DNA of 64,000 bases. Source: Alkaliphilus metalliredigens QYMF (GTDB taxonomy: Bacteria; Bacillota; Clostridia; Peptostreptococcales; Natronincolaceae). The notes beneath the pieces are model-generated. The model was not told the DNA's origin. It saw nothing but the letters and a program-made list of their open reading frames with translations, and did not search any database. The stretch lies in contig NC_009633.1 in assembly GCF_000016985.1 (NCBI RefSeq), forward strand, positions 4,197,539 to 4,261,538. The letters are read 5' to 3'. This document shows positions 17,326 to 27,078 of the stretch, piece by piece; positions within the stretch are counted from its first letter, which is position 1, and each line of letters opens with the position of its first letter. A program made the position numbers and the translations under genes.

Positions 17326-18453
17326 CTATTTAACTTCTATAAATTGTCCATTTTCAATTTTAACAAGTGAAAAGGCTTTAATGGCATCTCCATTATCTTC
17401 AAACTTTGTTTCACCAGTAACGCCATCATACACAAGCTTACTAACCTCGTCTTTTATGGCACTTCGATCTGCTGTACCAGCATTTTCAATAGCTTTAAGA
17501 ATAATGCCAGCACTGTCATAGGCTTGAGCTGTAAGGCTACTTGGACTTGACCCGTATTTAGCCTCATAAGCACTTACAAAAGATGAAACATTTTCTTCTA
17601 CGCTTCCATGGAAGAAAATTGTTGGGAAGTGAATATTTTCAGCGTTTTCCTGTGCAAGATTGATTAATTGTTGACTATATGCATTGGAGAATCCTACAAG
17701 TTCAATTTCAGGATTAACTGCTTTATACTGAGAGGCAAATGGTCCAAGGGTGTTATACATACCAACAACAATGATTACATCTGCATCTGCACTATGAAGT
17801 CTTGTGATATTTGAGCTAAAATCAATTGTTCCATCAACAACTTCCTGATGATCAACAACGGTTCCACCAGCTTTTTCAACAAGATCTTTAGTAATATCAG
17901 CAGTACTGGTACCCCAATCAGTTCTAACAGAAAGTATACCAACATTCTTTTTATCTAGGGTGTCAATTGCAAGATTGACAGCAACCTGTGCTTCAATGTC
18001 AATGACGGTGTTATTTCTAAAAATGAAATCACCCTCACCTGAGAAGTCAGGATGTGATGCAGAAGGGGAAATGTTAAGGATGCCAGCCTCCTGATATGTT
18101 GGTGATGCCACCATGGCTACACCACTAGCGAAGTGTCCAATAACAGCCTTTATGTCTTTATCTCCGGCAATTCTTTCAGCGATTGTAGCAGCTTCTTCAC
18201 CAGTGTTTTTATCATCAAAAACAACTAATTCGATTTGCTGGCCAAGAACGCCTCCAGCTTCATTCCACTGTTCAACCATCAGTGCAGCAGCATTGGAAAA
18301 ACCTGTTCCATACTCTGCAAAATCGCCAGTTAATGGACCTGCAACAGCAATTTTGATTACTTCAGATTCTTGGCTGGTGGTTTGACTCTGACACCCTACA
18401 AAGACTGTCATCATAAGAATACCTACAAGCAAAATCCCAATTACTTTTTTCAT
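17326..18453 (-). CDS. livJ: Liv-type substrate-binding lipoprotein
   Basis: 375 residues with a lipoprotein signal peptide (KKVIGILLVGILMMTVFVGC, lipid-modified cysteine near residue 21). The rest is a periplasmic-binding type I fold: IKIAVAGPLTGDFAEYG, a central VIGHFASGVA and late TAQAYDSAGI. It captures the solute outside the membrane for LivHM-FG. Ligand-binding residues cannot be assigned reliably by eye, so the substrate (branched-chain amino acid, amide or other) is open. The gene leads the transporter genes and follows the ATC-hydrolase gene by 143 bp. Confidence 0.92.
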   Translation of the reverse strand: MKKVIGILLVGILMMTVFVGCQSQTTSQESEVIKIAVAGPLTGDFAEYGTGFSNAAALMVEQWNEAGGVLGQQIELVVFDDKNTGEEAATIAERIAGDKDIKAVIGHFASGVAMVASPTYQEAGILNISPSASHPDFSGEGDFIFRNNTVIDIEAQVAVNLAIDTLDKKNVGILSVRTDWGTSTADITKDLVEKAGGTVVDHQEVVDGTIDFSSNITRLHSADADVIIVVGMYNTLGPFASQYKAVNPEIELVGFSNAYSQQLINLAQENAENIHFPTIFFHGSVEENVSSFVSAYEAKYGSSPSSLTAQAYDSAGIILKAIENAGTADRSAIKDEVSKLVYDGVTGETKFEDNGDAIKAFSLVKIENGQFIEVK

Positions 18454-18596
18454 AAAAATCGTTCCCCCTTATATTTTTCTCATGGTACTAACATAATGTT
18501 CTACTGAAAGTACAATCCTGTTTAATCCTCCTTTCCTTTGCTTAACTTTATTTATATGTTCTTTAGCCTAAGCTAAAGTGAACTAAATAGACGTCA

Positions 18597-19103
18597 TTAT
18601 TTTTTCTTGTGGAAAAAGACTTCACACACAGAATTTCCTTGGGCTATGGTCTTACCTAATTCGAATTCAAAATGGTCCGAACTCTCCCCAATACCACGGT
18701 CTCCGTCCATAGCTATATCACAAAGTATTTCCATCTTTTCATCACTCTCACCTTGCTTTTGCCATGCACTGACCAATGGACAGTAATGAAACTCGACTGC
18801 AAGCTTATCCTCGGTTAACTCAACAATGTCCATTTCAAAAAGTTTCTTCACCAAATCACTTAAGAACAGTTCAGTGAACTCTTTGATATCAGACTTATCC
18901 TTGAGTTTTTCAGATATTCCATTACCATGAAAACAGCCACATCTTTTGATTGCTTTTCTAGCCATACTCTCCCAATCTTGGCCAGCTTTTTCAGCCTCAT
19001 CTATCATTAGACTCATCCAAGTTGCTCTGTGCTCAATTGCACCTCTTACGGCTAATACTTTCTCATCATTAGTAATTGTAGGATTGTTATTAATCTTTGT
19101 CAT
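18597..19103 (-). CDS. ATC-hydrolase-family protein (L-2-amino-thiazoline-4-carboxylate hydrolase-like)
   Basis: 168 residues. It carries the pattern I associate with the family: FHYCPLVSAW near residue 105 and CDIAMDGDRGI near 128, with an upstream KRCGCFHG. The founding member, from Pseudomonas, opens the thiazoline ring of L-ATC on the way to cysteine, and most relatives have no known substrate. Conserved Cys, His and Asp residues are compatible with a hydrolase. It heads a run of minus-strand genes (Liv importer, DhaKL, PLP enzyme, regulator), so it may act on the imported compound. The start follows AAGGGGGAA. An alternative is a fold-related member with another hydrolytic role. Confidence 0.78.
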   Translation of the reverse strand: MTKINNNPTITNDEKVLAVRGAIEHRATWMSLMIDEAEKAGQDWESMARKAIKRCGCFHGNGISEKLKDKSDIKEFTELFLSDLVKKLFEMDIVELTEDKLAVEFHYCPLVSAWQKQGESDEKMEILCDIAMDGDRGIGESSDHFEFELGKTIAQGNSVCEVFFHKKK

Positions 19104-19192
19104 TATTATTTCCCCCTTAATATTTATCGTAGAGCCATTGACACAAATGACACAATAAAAACCATTGAAAATTCATTCATCTAAGTAACCCT

Positions 19193-19218
19193 GTATCATT
19201 TTGATACTAATAGTATCA
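19193..19218. promoter_or_regulatory. Overlapping dyads, candidate operator for the ATC/liv/dha cluster
   Basis: GTATCA at 19193-19198, TGATAC at 19202-19207 and GTATCA at 19213-19218 form two overlapping inverted repeats that share the middle arm, with spacers of 3 and 5 nt. They lie 90-115 bp upstream of the ATC-family gene. A TGTGTCA direct repeat lies closer to the start (about 19138-19153 on the plus strand). TGTATCAC is also repeated at 19321-19336. No sigma-54 -24/-12 element was found. Confidence 0.55.
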
Positions 19219-19348
19219 TCTGATATTTCTGATAATTATATAACTGATAATTTCAAATGTCAATATTTTTCTGAATATTTAAACTTCATTTTACTCTACG
19301 CTTACTTTCCAATGGATCACTGTATCACTGTATCACTTTCTTCTACAC

Positions 19349-19399
19349 AAAATGACCCCCTGTACCATTTCACTTTGAAATGGTACAGGGGGTCATTTT
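19349..19399 (-). terminator. Perfect 24-bp hairpin terminator after the ROK kinase gene
   Basis: Arms 19349-19372 and 19376-19399 are exact complements with a 3-nt loop. The arm bears AAAATGACCCCCTG at its base, which gives U-runs on both strands. It begins 8 bp after the stop at 19407. The stem is much longer and more perfect than a usual terminator. Confidence 0.85.
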
Positions 19400-19406
19400 G
19401 TTACCT

Positions 19407-20357
19407 TCAGTCTCTTGCTCTTGCAAACATAGCACTACCAATTATTCCAGCATCATTTTTCAACTCTGCCAGTACAATCTTAGCATGAGGTACATGATTG
19501 CACCAAACATACTGGGGAATGGTTTTATTGAGCTTATCTAATAAATAATCTCCTGCTTGTGATACCCCGCCACCAATTGCAATGACTTCAGGTGCTAGTA
19601 TATTAATCAAATTAGCAATTCCAATGGACAAGTATTTAACGAGTCGCTCAATTGCTTGTATGGATACAGCATCACCATGGTAAGCACATTCAAAAATCAG
19701 TTTAGCCGTTATTGCTTCAATCTCCCCTTGTGTTTTCTCTATTAGCATGCTTTCTTTACCTTCTTTAATTAGTTTTTGCGTATATTTAGTTAAGGCAGTG
19801 GCCGAAGCAAATGTTTCTAAGCATCCATTATTTCCACAATTACAATCATAAAAGTTTTCACCTATCACCATATGTCCTAGTTCACTACCGATTCCATGAT
19901 TACCACTGTACACTTGGTTATTAATCACCAAGCCACCGCCAACACCAGTTCCTAATGTCAAAAATATTGCATTCTTTACCCCAGTTAATGCGCCCTTCAC
20001 TGATTCTCCCATGGCTGCCACCGTTGCATCATTTTCCACATAAACAGAAAGACCCGTCTTTTCTTGTAGAGCCTCTGCTAGAGGAATATTTTCCCAAAAC
20101 AAATTAGTGGCATAATAGACGAAGCCTTCTTTGTTACATACACCGGGAATGCCGACTCCTATACAGTTAATCTCTTCCTTAGAAATTCCTTCTTGTTTAA
20201 TCAATTGGTCAATCATCTCTACCATCACTTGCACAACCGCCCGGTAGCCTTCCTTTACGGGAGTTGGTTCACTGCAACGTTTTAAAATTTCTCCTACTTC
20301 ATTGACTAAGCCCGCCTTAATAGACGTTCCTCCCAAATCAATCCCGATGTACTTCAT
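19407..20357 (-). CDS. glcK: ROK-family glucokinase
   Basis: 316 residues. The ATP-binding IDLGGTSIKAGLV opens the protein, and the sugar site appears as ENDATVAAMGE. The ROK zinc motif is present as CNCGNNGCLE around residue 165. It phosphorylates glucose, or a related hexose, in the cytoplasm with ATP. It lies 16 bp after hprK, which fits a carbon-supply theme. A regulatory ROK protein is unlikely because there is no N-terminal helix-turn-helix. Confidence 0.92.
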   Translation of the reverse strand: MKYIGIDLGGTSIKAGLVNEVGEILKRCSEPTPVKEGYRAVVQVMVEMIDQLIKQEGISKEEINCIGVGIPGVCNKEGFVYYATNLFWENIPLAEALQEKTGLSVYVENDATVAAMGESVKGALTGVKNAIFLTLGTGVGGGLVINNQVYSGNHGIGSELGHMVIGENFYDCNCGNNGCLETFASATALTKYTQKLIKEGKESMLIEKTQGEIEAITAKLIFECAYHGDAVSIQAIERLVKYLSIGIANLINILAPEVIAIGGGVSQAGDYLLDKLNKTIPQYVWCNHVPHAKIVLAELKNDAGIIGSAMFARARD

Positions 20358-20373
20358 CCGACCTGTCTCCCCT

Positions 20374-21303
20374 TCATTGTTGTGATTTTTCTTCTAGTGA
20401 TTTCATTAGCCTATCATTAAATTCCTGAGCTGCATGATAACCCATTTTCTTTTGCCTATGATTTCTCGCTGCCACTTCAATAATCAGTGCGATGTTTCGT
20501 GCAGGCTTAATGGGTATGGTTACCTCATCTATCTTCATCCCTAATATTTCCCTATGGTTGTCATCTAATCCTAATCTGTCATAGCTTTTGGTGGAATCCC
20601 ACTCCTCTAAATCAATGATCAGATCAATATCTGTTTTGATTTTAATGGCACCCACTCCAAAAAGACTCTTAACATCTAAAATTCCAATTCCTCTCACTTC
20701 AATCATGTGACGAATAATCTCCGGTGCACATCCCTGCAAGACTTCGTGCCCAATCCGCTTAATTTCCACTGCATCATCAGCAACAAGTAGGTGACCTCGT
20801 TTAATCAACTCTACGGCGGTTTCACTCTTTCCGATTCCACTTTTTCCTGTGATGAGCACGCCTACACCATAAATATCCATCAAAACACCGTGGAGGGTAA
20901 TCGTAGGCGCCAATGTATCCTCTAAATAGTTGATTACCTTACTAATTAGCTTTGTTGTGTTTTTATGACTTCGTAAGATTTTACGCTGATATTTGTTGGC
21001 AGTACATAACAGCTCCTCTGGCACCTCTAAGCCTCTACTAATGATTAAACAAGGAATGTCATAGGACATCATTCGGTCCAATCGTTCCTTCCTTGTTTTT
21101 GTGTCCAATGTTTCCAGGTAACGGTGCTCAACCTTTCCTATAATTTGAATACGCTCATAGGCAAAATAATCGAAGAATCCTGCTAGCTGCATACCTGGTC
21201 GATTTAAGTCTGTGGTTGAAATCAAGAGGGCTGTTGCTTCTATACTATTTAGCTCCTCCATGTTTAAATCCTTCATTAGTTTTTCTACTGTAATTGATTT
21301 CAT
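20374..21303 (-). CDS. hprK: HPr kinase/phosphorylase
   Basis: 309 residues, the usual length. The P-loop is GKSGIGKSE near residue 153, and the family signature EVRGIGILDVKSLFG is intact. HprK phosphorylates HPr on serine 46 when glycolytic intermediates are high, and reverses this otherwise, thereby driving CcpA-dependent catabolite control in Firmicutes. The N-terminal domain (1-130) is typical. It sits between pspC-like and glcK genes with short spacers, as part of one transcription unit starting from uvrC. Confidence 0.96.
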   Translation of the reverse strand: MKSITVEKLMKDLNMEELNSIEATALLISTTDLNRPGMQLAGFFDYFAYERIQIIGKVEHRYLETLDTKTRKERLDRMMSYDIPCLIISRGLEVPEELLCTANKYQRKILRSHKNTTKLISKVINYLEDTLAPTITLHGVLMDIYGVGVLITGKSGIGKSETAVELIKRGHLLVADDAVEIKRIGHEVLQGCAPEIIRHMIEVRGIGILDVKSLFGVGAIKIKTDIDLIIDLEEWDSTKSYDRLGLDDNHREILGMKIDEVTIPIKPARNIALIIEVAARNHRQKKMGYHAAQEFNDRLMKSLEEKSQQ

Positions 21304-21317
21304 TTGTTCTCCCTTCT

Positions 21318-21521
21318 TTAATACCTTTGAATTTGACTGGGCATCACCCAGCTAGCGATAACATAAGCAATAATTCCCGGAAATCCAGCTGAAAATATGG
21401 TTAATATCACCCATCCTAATCTAACAACGGTTGGGTCAACATCAAAATACTCAGCAATACCTCCACAAACACCTGATATTTTCTTATCTACATGGGATAG
21501 ATACAGTTTCTTTTTCATCAT
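21318..21521 (-). CDS. PspC-domain membrane protein
   Basis: 67 residues, almost entirely one PspC domain: [20 protein letters not shown], then one hydrophobic segment ([29 protein letters not shown]). Stand-alone PspC proteins of Firmicutes are small membrane proteins with a presumed envelope-stress role; the exact function here is unknown. AGGAGAGT precedes tandem ATGs, and either could start translation. It is 10 bp from uvrC and 14 bp from hprK. Confidence 0.88.
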   Translation of the reverse strand: MMKKKLYLSHVDKKISGVCGGIAEYFDVDPTVVRLGWVILTIFSAGFPGIIAYVIASWVMPSQIQRY

Positions 21522-21531
21522 ACTCTCCTCC

Positions 21532-23400
21532 TTATTGCTTTCTAAAAAAGTGATACATATTTTCTGCTACCTTTCGATTGAGTCCCTCTACTTCAATTAG
21601 TTCCTCAATTGTTGCTTGCTTCATTTTATCAATACTTTCAAAGTGTTTCATCAGGGATTTTCTTCTTTTTTCTCCTATCCCCGGAATGTCCTCTAGTACT
21701 GAATGAAGTATACTTTTTGTTCTCAAGCTTCGATGATATGTGATTGCAAATCGATGGACCTCATCCTGAACTTGGGTAATAAATCGTAAAAGGTGGGAAG
21801 GTCTTTCAATGGGTATTTCTTTTCCTTCATAAACCAATCCTCTGGTTCGATGACGTTCATCTTTGACCATACCACAAACAGGAATTAAAATTCCTAATGC
21901 AGCCAATCCTTTTTTCACACTAGTTACCTGACCTAATCCCCCATCTACCATGATCAAGTCTGGAAAAAGCGAAAATTTTCCCTCCTGCACTGTCATTGTA
22001 TTTTCAATCATTGCCTTTGTTTCATCGACGCCTCTTTTATATCGTCTATAAATAATCTCCTCTATACTACCATAATCATTAGCTCCCTGTATTGTTTTAA
22101 TCTTAAACCTTCTGTAATCTTTATTTTTAGGTTTCCCCCCTTCAAAAACCACCATTGATCCCACTGATTCCATACCTTGGGTATTGGATATATCAAAGGC
22201 TTCTACCCTGTGAATGGCATCCGCTAAACCCAGTGCTTCTTGTAGCACCACCATGGCACCCTCTGTTTTTTCTTTACTCTTTCTTTGGGTCTCTTCCCGT
22301 TGTCCCATGGTAAGGGCAGCATTTCTTTTAACCAATTGAATCATGGATTTCTTTTCGCCCCTCAGTGGCGCTCTAACCTTGACATGATTGCCTCTTTTGT
22401 TGGTAAGCCATTGGGCCATCAATTCTTGATCTTCAACTTCCCGCTCCACTAGCACTTCTTTAGGAATGAAATTGGTTTCTCCATAAAATTGCTTAATAAA
22501 TGCCGAGAGGATTTCTTTCTCATCTTCGTCTTCCCTAGTGGTGAGTATATAATGCTCACGTTGTACTAATTTCCCCCCACGTACAAAGAATACCTGAACA
22601 CAGCTTTCTTGTTCTCCCTTTGCCATTGCAATAATATCTTGATCAATGTCATTAACAGAAACCACTTTTTGTCTTTCTATAATATCTAGAAGTGCTTGCC
22701 TTTGATCTCTGTAGTGTGCCGCTCCTTCAAAATCCATTTTTTCAGCTGCTCTCTTCATCTTCTCTTCGATCTTTTTAATCAATTCATCTTCTTTACCACC
22801 TAAAAAGAGAATAATCTCATGAATCATCTGCTGATATGTCTCATCATTCACCATCCCGGTACAAGGGCCGATACATTTTCGAATATGATAGTTTAGACAC
22901 GGTCGTTCTTGTCTTTCAATCATTTTTTCTATGTTTTTACCACATACTCTAATGGGATACATTTGATGGATCACTTCTAGTGTTTCATTTAGTGCACTGA
23001 TATTGGTATATGGACCAAAATATTTTGCTTTATCCTTTAGCACCTTACGGGTTTTTAATACCCTTGGAAATGTTTCATTCATGGTCACCTTGATATAAGG
23101 ATATGTTTTATCATCTCTAAGCAGTACATTGTATTTAGGTCGATTTTCTTTAATTAAATTACACTCTAATATTAAGGCTTCTAACTCCGAGTCCGTTACA
23201 ATATATTCGAAAAAATTAATATGAGTTACCATGGCTCTTACCTTAGGATGCTGGTTATTAGAAGACTGGAAGTATTGCCTTACTCGATTTTTTAAGGAAA
23301 TGGCCTTTCCTACATAGATAATCTCATTGGCTTTATTCTTCATTAAATAAACCCCAGGCTTATCTGGTAATAGCTTTAGTTGTTCCTTTATGTCAAACAT
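21532..23400 (-). CDS. uvrC: Excinuclease ABC subunit C
   Basis: 622 residues. The N-terminal GIY-YIG nuclease ([18 protein letters not shown]) makes the 3' incision. A UvrB-binding UVR motif is near residue 205, an RNase H-like 5'-incision domain follows ([16 protein letters not shown]), and there are C-terminal helix-hairpin-helix repeats ([26 protein letters not shown]). It acts with UvrA and UvrB in nucleotide excision repair. It is not next to uvrAB because a plus-strand gene intervenes. No LexA box was seen upstream. Confidence 0.97.
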   Translation of the reverse strand: MFDIKEQLKLLPDKPGVYLMKNKANEIIYVGKAISLKNRVRQYFQSSNNQHPKVRAMVTHINFFEYIVTDSELEALILECNLIKENRPKYNVLLRDDKTYPYIKVTMNETFPRVLKTRKVLKDKAKYFGPYTNISALNETLEVIHQMYPIRVCGKNIEKMIERQERPCLNYHIRKCIGPCTGMVNDETYQQMIHEIILFLGGKEDELIKKIEEKMKRAAEKMDFEGAAHYRDQRQALLDIIERQKVVSVNDIDQDIIAMAKGEQESCVQVFFVRGGKLVQREHYILTTREDEDEKEILSAFIKQFYGETNFIPKEVLVEREVEDQELMAQWLTNKRGNHVKVRAPLRGEKKSMIQLVKRNAALTMGQREETQRKSKEKTEGAMVVLQEALGLADAIHRVEAFDISNTQGMESVGSMVVFEGGKPKNKDYRRFKIKTIQGANDYGSIEEIIYRRYKRGVDETKAMIENTMTVQEGKFSLFPDLIMVDGGLGQVTSVKKGLAALGILIPVCGMVKDERHRTRGLVYEGKEIPIERPSHLLRFITQVQDEVHRFAITYHRSLRTKSILHSVLEDIPGIGEKRRKSLMKHFESIDKMKQATIEELIEVEGLNRKVAENMYHFFRKQ

Positions 23401-23642
23401 TTTCCGCCTCCTGTTTCTTTTCCTATTATCTATTTTATCACTTTGTGCCTACTGTTATCAATGTATCGTGATTTTCTTTTCAAGATACACGACCTCCACT
23501 TTTAGTGGTTTACCTAGGTGGCATGGCATGATCTGATTCATGAACAAGTTTCGTAAGTTCACTTGTCTATGTATATTTACTGGGTTCTTCGGAGACAATT
23601 AAAATAATAAATGGAAAAAATATCCTACTAGGAGGAATGATT

Positions 23643-24194
23643 ATGAAAAAAATACCCACAACTTTACTTGTGCTTTATTTACTCTTTTTAAGCAGTTTTA
23701 TTGTTTTTGCCAGCACTCATCATCAAAGCATACAAGTCTATTTTGGTGACTTTAAGGTACAACATCACAAGGATTTGCTCTCTTTAGAAGAATCACCTTT
23801 TCTCTATGAGGGTAGACTCTATATGCCCCTACGGGCTTTAAGCGAATCCCTGGGTTACGATGTTGATTGGGATGAAAATACCCAAACCGCCATTCTATCC
23901 AAGGACACAGCCTTCACACAGATTCCAGAGACCGACCCTTTAAATGGAGAGGCCTTTGTCTATGGAGAGGTTCGTCATATCGACTATGAAAATCGTTCCA
24001 TTGACATTGTACAGCACTTAGATCATCACAGCAGAGAAGTATTTGAGGGTCTTTTAGTAGAGGAAGATGCCATTATCATCCTGCAACGCAATGATCATCA
24101 ATGGAATATCGCCTTTTCTGATGTCAAGGTAGGAGATGTTGTGGGGATGGTTTTAACTGCAGAGAATCTTGTTCGAGGGATCATTGTTGATTGA
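23643..24194 (+). CDS. Secreted protein with a copper-amine-oxidase-N-like stalk repeat
   Basis: 183 residues from the second ATG, which is 7 nt after AGGAGG (the first ATG is only 1 nt away). A signal peptide is followed by IQVYFGDFKVQ and the stalk signature LYMPLRALSESLGYDVDWDENTQTAIL. This module is common in clostridial surface proteins and does not imply amine-oxidase activity. The remainder (~95-183) is a small beta-rich region with no recognised motif (VYGEVRHIDYENRSIDIVQHL). It is transcribed away from uvrC and ends in a shared terminator with uvrA. Function is unknown. Confidence 0.8.
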   Translation: MKKIPTTLLVLYLLFLSSFIVFASTHHQSIQVYFGDFKVQHHKDLLSLEESPFLYEGRLYMPLRALSESLGYDVDWDENTQTAILSKDTAFTQIPETDPLNGEAFVYGEVRHIDYENRSIDIVQHLDHHSREVFEGLLVEEDAIIILQRNDHQWNIAFSDVKVGDVVGMVLTAENLVRGIIVD

Positions 24195-24211
24195 TATGTA
24201 TCTCTTCATAC

Positions 24212-24238
24212 AAAAAAGGTAGCAATGCTACCTTTTTT
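24212..24238. terminator. Bidirectional terminator
   Basis: A 12-bp stem (AAAAAAGGTAGC and complement, loop AAT) flanked by A- and T-runs lies between the convergent plus-strand stalk gene and the uvrA stop at 24239. It can serve both strands. Confidence 0.9.
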
Positions 24239-27076
24239 TTAATGGTTAGATGATAAGGCCTTCTTTAAATAATGGCCTGTATAGGATTTCGCATTTTCGC
24301 TGATTTCCTCTGGGGTTCCTTGGGCGATGATTTCGCCACCACCTTTACCCCCTTCAGGTCCTAAGTCTATAATGTGGTCAGCGGTTTTGATGACATCTAA
24401 GTTATGCTCAATGACTAAAATGGTGTTACCGCCTTCCGCTAGTCGTTGAAGCACACCAATCAATCGGTGAATGTCGGCAATATGCAAACCTGTTGTGGGC
24501 TCATCTAGGATATATAAAGTCTTTCCTGTGCTTCGTTTGCTTAATTCCGAAGATAATTTAATCCGTTGTGCTTCTCCACCCGAAAGCTGGGTTGAAGGTT
24601 GGCCTAACTTAATATAGCTTAATCCTACATCATATAGGGTTTGTAACTTCTTATGAATTTTGGGTATGTTTTCAAAAAATCCTACTGCTTCCTCTACATT
24701 CATACCCAGAACCTCTGAAATTGTCTTACCTTTATACTTAACTTCTAAAGTCTCACGATTGTACCGCTTCCCTTTACAGATCTCACAGGGCACATACACG
24801 TCAGGTAGAAAATGCATCTCAATCTTAATGATTCCATCCCCTTTACAAGCCTCACAACGGCCACCCTTCAAGTTAAAGCTAAATCTCCCCTTTAGATACC
24901 CCCTCATTTTTGATTGAGGTGTTTGGGCAAATACATCTCTGATGTCATCAAAGACACCTGTATAGGTAGCTGGATTTGATCTTGGTGTTCTTCCAATTGG
25001 ACCTTGATCAATTTCAATTACTTTATCAATATATTCTAGCCCCTCAATACTCTTATGGGCTCCTGGTTTGTCCTTAGCTCGATTTAACTCCTGTGCTACG
25101 CTCTTATAAAGAATTTCATTTACCAGGGTACTTTTTCCCGATCCTGATACCCCTGTCACACAAGTAAATAGACCTAATGGAAACTTGGCATTAATGTTTT
25201 TTAGATTATTTTCCTTGGCGCCTTTTACGGTAACCCACTTGCCATTTGGTGTTCTGCGTTCCCTAGGCACTTCAATAAACTTTTTCCCACTTAAATATTG
25301 TCCTGTAATGGATCGTGGCTCCTTTATGATGTCATTAATGTCACCCTGCGCAACTACTTCACCACCATGGATCCCTGCTCCTGGACCAATATCAATTACA
25401 TGATCTGCGGCAAACATGGTATCTTCATCATGTTCCACCACAATAACTGTATTCCCAATATCAGTTAAATTCCTCAATGTTTTCAACAAACGATTATTAT
25501 CTCTTTGGTGTAATCCAATACTAGGCTCATCTAAAATGTATAGTACACCCACTAGACTTGCGCCTATTTGAGTGGCCAAGCGAATACGCTGAGATTCTCC
25601 TCCTGACAATGTTCCCGAACTTCTTGACAAACTCAAGTAGTCTAGTCCCACATCAATTAAAAAGTTTAACCTACTTTGAATTTCTTTCAATACTTGCTTG
25701 CCTATAAATGTCTTTCGTTCATCTAGTTGAAGCTGATCAAAGAATGCCTTGCATTCCTTTATGGCCAGTTGTGTGACATCATTAATATTTTTGTCGCCTA
25801 GGGTTACCGCAAGAACCTCGTCCTTTAACCTGGCTCCTTTACAGCTTTTACAGGAGTGCTCTGCCATATATTCTTCTATTTTTTCACGCATATACTCAGA
25901 GTTTGTTTCTTTGTATCGTCTGGTTAGATTCGTGAGAACTCCTTCAAATATTCCAGAATAATTTCTCACGCCTCCATACTTAGAATCATATTCGAAGTAT
26001 ACCTTTTTGCTAGAGCCATACAATATATCCTGTACCATTTCTTGTGGTAGTTCATCTACTGGAGTATCCACATTGGTTCCGTATTGTTCAGCTAGGTTTT
26101 CAATCATTTTGAAATAATATGTGTTGTCGTTTGTTCCACCGGATGTCCACCATGGTGCAATGGCCCCTTGGCGGAGGGTCAATTTTTTATTGGGAATCAC
26201 CAAGTCAGGATCAACTTCCTTCATATGCCCAATTCCATTACACTCTGTGCAGGCGCCAAAGGGACTATTAAAGGAAAACATCCTTGGTGATAAATCCTCC
26301 ACTCCAATACCGTGCTCTGGACAAGCAAATTTAGTGGAGAAGAGTAACTCCTCTTGATCAATCACGTCGATAATTACCAGCCCCTCACTGAGTTTCAGTA
26401 CAGTTTCAACAGAATCTGCAATACGTTGCTGGGATTCAGGTTTCACTAAAATTCTATCTACCACAACCTCAATACTGTGTTTCTTATTTTTTTCTAATTC
26501 AATCTCTTCATAAATTTCTCGTACTTCACCATTAATTCGAACTCTCACGAATCCATCTTTTTTAATTTGCTCTAGGGTTTTCTGATGGGTCCCTTTTTTC
26601 CCTCTTACGATAGGAGCAAGAATCTGAATTTTTGTTCTTTCCTCTAATTCCATTACCTTGTCAACAATTTGCTGCACTGTCATCTGACTAATCTCAACAT
26701 GGCAAACTGGACAATGGGGCGTTCCAACTCTTGCAAATAGAAGTCGTAAATAGTCGTAGATCTCTGTTACGGTTCCTACAGTTGATCTAGGGTTTTTACT
26801 TGTTGTCTTTTGGTCGATTGAAATCGCTGGAGAAAGTCCCTCAATATACTCGACATCGGGCTTTTCCATCTGTCCTAAAAATTGTCTAGCATAGGAGGAT
26901 AGACTTTCAATATATCTTCTCTGTCCTTCTGCATAAATGGTATCGAAGGCTAAGGATGACTTTCCTGAACCCGATAAACCTGTCATGACCACAAACTTTT
27001 CCCTTGGAATTTCTATATCAATATTTTTTAGATTATGTTCCTTTGCACCTCTTATAATAATTTTATCTCTTGCCAC
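24239..27076 (-). CDS. uvrA: Excinuclease ABC subunit A
   Basis: 945 residues, the standard length. Two ABC ATPase modules are visible, with Walker [10 protein letters not shown] near residue 31 and GVSGSGKST near 640, and signatures LSGGESQRI and LSGGEAQRI. CxxC zinc modules are present (CPVC near 119; CEAC...CEIC in the second half). UvrA is the damage sensor that loads UvrB. It lies 2 bp after uvrB in one operon, so it should share the LexA box upstream of uvrB. Confidence 0.98.
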   Translation of the reverse strand: MARDKIIIRGAKEHNLKNIDIEIPREKFVVMTGLSGSGKSSLAFDTIYAEGQRRYIESLSSYARQFLGQMEKPDVEYIEGLSPAISIDQKTTSKNPRSTVGTVTEIYDYLRLLFARVGTPHCPVCHVEISQMTVQQIVDKVMELEERTKIQILAPIVRGKKGTHQKTLEQIKKDGFVRVRINGEVREIYEEIELEKNKKHSIEVVVDRILVKPESQQRIADSVETVLKLSEGLVIIDVIDQEELLFSTKFACPEHGIGVEDLSPRMFSFNSPFGACTECNGIGHMKEVDPDLVIPNKKLTLRQGAIAPWWTSGGTNDNTYYFKMIENLAEQYGTNVDTPVDELPQEMVQDILYGSSKKVYFEYDSKYGGVRNYSGIFEGVLTNLTRRYKETNSEYMREKIEEYMAEHSCKSCKGARLKDEVLAVTLGDKNINDVTQLAIKECKAFFDQLQLDERKTFIGKQVLKEIQSRLNFLIDVGLDYLSLSRSSGTLSGGESQRIRLATQIGASLVGVLYILDEPSIGLHQRDNNRLLKTLRNLTDIGNTVIVVEHDEDTMFAADHVIDIGPGAGIHGGEVVAQGDINDIIKEPRSITGQYLSGKKFIEVPRERRTPNGKWVTVKGAKENNLKNINAKFPLGLFTCVTGVSGSGKSTLVNEILYKSVAQELNRAKDKPGAHKSIEGLEYIDKVIEIDQGPIGRTPRSNPATYTGVFDDIRDVFAQTPQSKMRGYLKGRFSFNLKGGRCEACKGDGIIKIEMHFLPDVYVPCEICKGKRYNRETLEVKYKGKTISEVLGMNVEEAVGFFENIPKIHKKLQTLYDVGLSYIKLGQPSTQLSGGEAQRIKLSSELSKRSTGKTLYILDEPTTGLHIADIHRLIGVLQRLAEGGNTILVIEHNLDVIKTADHIIDLGPEGGKGGGEIIAQGTPEEISENAKSYTGHYLKKALSSNH

Positions 27077-27078
27077 AT

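Noticed and set aside
18454-19160. Sigma-54 -24/-12 promoters for the liv/dha cluster
   Set aside because: No TGGCAC-N5-TTGC-like element was found on the minus strand, and the cluster regulator lacks GAFTGA.
23401-23642. A LexA box upstream of uvrC
   Set aside because: The TGAAC...GTTCA dyad near 23541-23561 has 11 nt between half-sites, not the 4 nt required by LexA.
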